DNA from: an uncultured Collinsella sp.
GTDB lineage: Bacteria > Actinomycetota > Coriobacteriia > Coriobacteriales > Coriobacteriaceae
Direction of reading: 5' to 3'
Assembly (NCBI GenBank): GCA_902464485.1
Contig: CABQJJ010000005.1
Coordinates: 1-64,000, forward strand
Length of the DNA: 64,000 nucleotides
The position numbers and the translations under genes are program-made. Below are positions 63,605 through 64,000 of this stretch, in pieces (the stretch's first letter is position 1; each line of letters opens with the position of its first letter). Below the pieces are notes generated by a model. The model was not told the origin of the DNA, made no database searches, and saw only the letters and a list, made by a program, of their open reading frames with translations.

Positions 63605-64000
63605 ATGGATACGAGTTATTACAATCGCTTTGGCGGCGAGGAACTTATGCGCCGACTTGCCAGTGAGACATTGCTGGCACAGGGCCCCATGGGAAGCGTG
63701 CTGCTGAGCGAGTACGGCGCCGCCGATATTCCGCCGGCATTTTGGAATCTTGCCGAACCGCAGACGGTTTCTCGTATCCATCGCCTGTATGTCGCCGCTG
63801 GCGCGCAGGTGCTCATTACCAATACCTTTCAGGCATCAAGCTATGCTCTCAAGCAGGATCTGATTACGCCGTCCGTGGCTGAGGTCAATCGCGGTGCCGT
63901 CGACGATGCACGTCAGGCGCACCCTCAGCTGTTGCTGGGCTCGATGGGCCCGATTGGCATTGAGTGGTTTGCCGAAGACTCTGCCGAGTATCGAGAAATC
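63605..64000 (+). CDS. Homocysteine S-methyltransferase domain protein (partial)
   Basis: This gene runs off the window end; 132 residues are seen. It opens MDTSYYNRFGGEELMRRLAS, then LLAQGPMGSVLLSEYG, NLAEPQTVSRIHRLYVAAGA, VLITNTFQASSYALKQ and LLLGSMGPIG. This is the N-terminal half of the homocysteine S-methyltransferase barrel (as in MetH or MmuM); the Cys-rich zinc site lies beyond the window. It starts 12 bases after the DtxR-like gene, so cotranscription is likely. Whether it continues into a full MetH cannot be seen. Confidence 0.8.
   Translation, partial: MDTSYYNRFGGEELMRRLASETLLAQGPMGSVLLSEYGAADIPPAFWNLAEPQTVSRIHRLYVAAGAQVLITNTFQASSYALKQDLITPSVAEVNRGAVDDARQAHPQLLLGSMGPIGIEWFAEDSAEYREI

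Overview
The window looks like a chromosome segment of a GC-rich, Gram-positive gut actinobacterium. I think of Coriobacteriia, most likely Collinsella. The grounds are the dnaJ-hspR pair, the prfA-prmC-tsaC...upp-atpIBEFHAGDC-murA order, protein similarity recalled from memory, LPXTG and LCP surface proteins, and many GC-rich extragenic palindromes. Genus assignment is inference; no database was searched.

Layout. 1-5.1 kb: end of a dnaJ-hspR chaperone operon, an rlmKL-type rRNA methyltransferase whose first catalytic half looks decayed, a HAD phosphatase, and a transaldolase-like protein missing an internal block. 5.3-12.4 kb: tex, then a Gfo/Idh/MocA dehydrogenase, MFS transporter and SDR dehydrogenase on the minus strand, divergent from a LysR regulator. 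12.5-18.8 kb: a MarR-controlled heterodimeric ABC exporter, pyridoxamine kinase, a small TIGR04076-like protein and a low-molecular-weight tyrosine phosphatase (ptp). 18.8-29.1 kb: an integrative element of about 10.3 kb inserted into the 5' end of ptp. It has a Tn916-type tyrosine recombinase, a probable excisionase, two small unknown genes, a six-gene minus-strand operon of membrane, lipoprotein and cell-wall proteins, and a divergent XRE regulator. A 23-bp imperfect direct repeat bounds it, and the displaced native start of ptp survives at the right end.

29.1-37.2 kb: two alpha-glucoside modules, each with an RpiR regulator, a GH4 phospho-glucosidase and a PTS EIICB permease, in opposite orientation. 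The second permease is cut by an amber codon. 37.4-45.4 kb: MFS exporter, a membrane protein sharing a motif with the element's cargo, an aldose-1-epimerase-like protein, and a polar amino-acid ABC importer with an M20 peptidase. 45.6-64 kb: housekeeping block with prfA, prmC (large acidic insertion), tsaC, glpK, upp, the complete F1Fo ATP synthase operon, murA, an LCP protein, pepT, a DtxR-type regulator and the start of a homocysteine S-methyltransferase.

The most notable signals are the ptp-targeted element and its uncharacterised surface-protein operon; a 147-bp structured repeat present twice with compensatory changes in three stems; and several in-frame oddities (transaldolase deletion, decayed RlmL half, prmC insertion, two amber-interrupted genes). 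No rRNA, tRNA or CRISPR array was seen.
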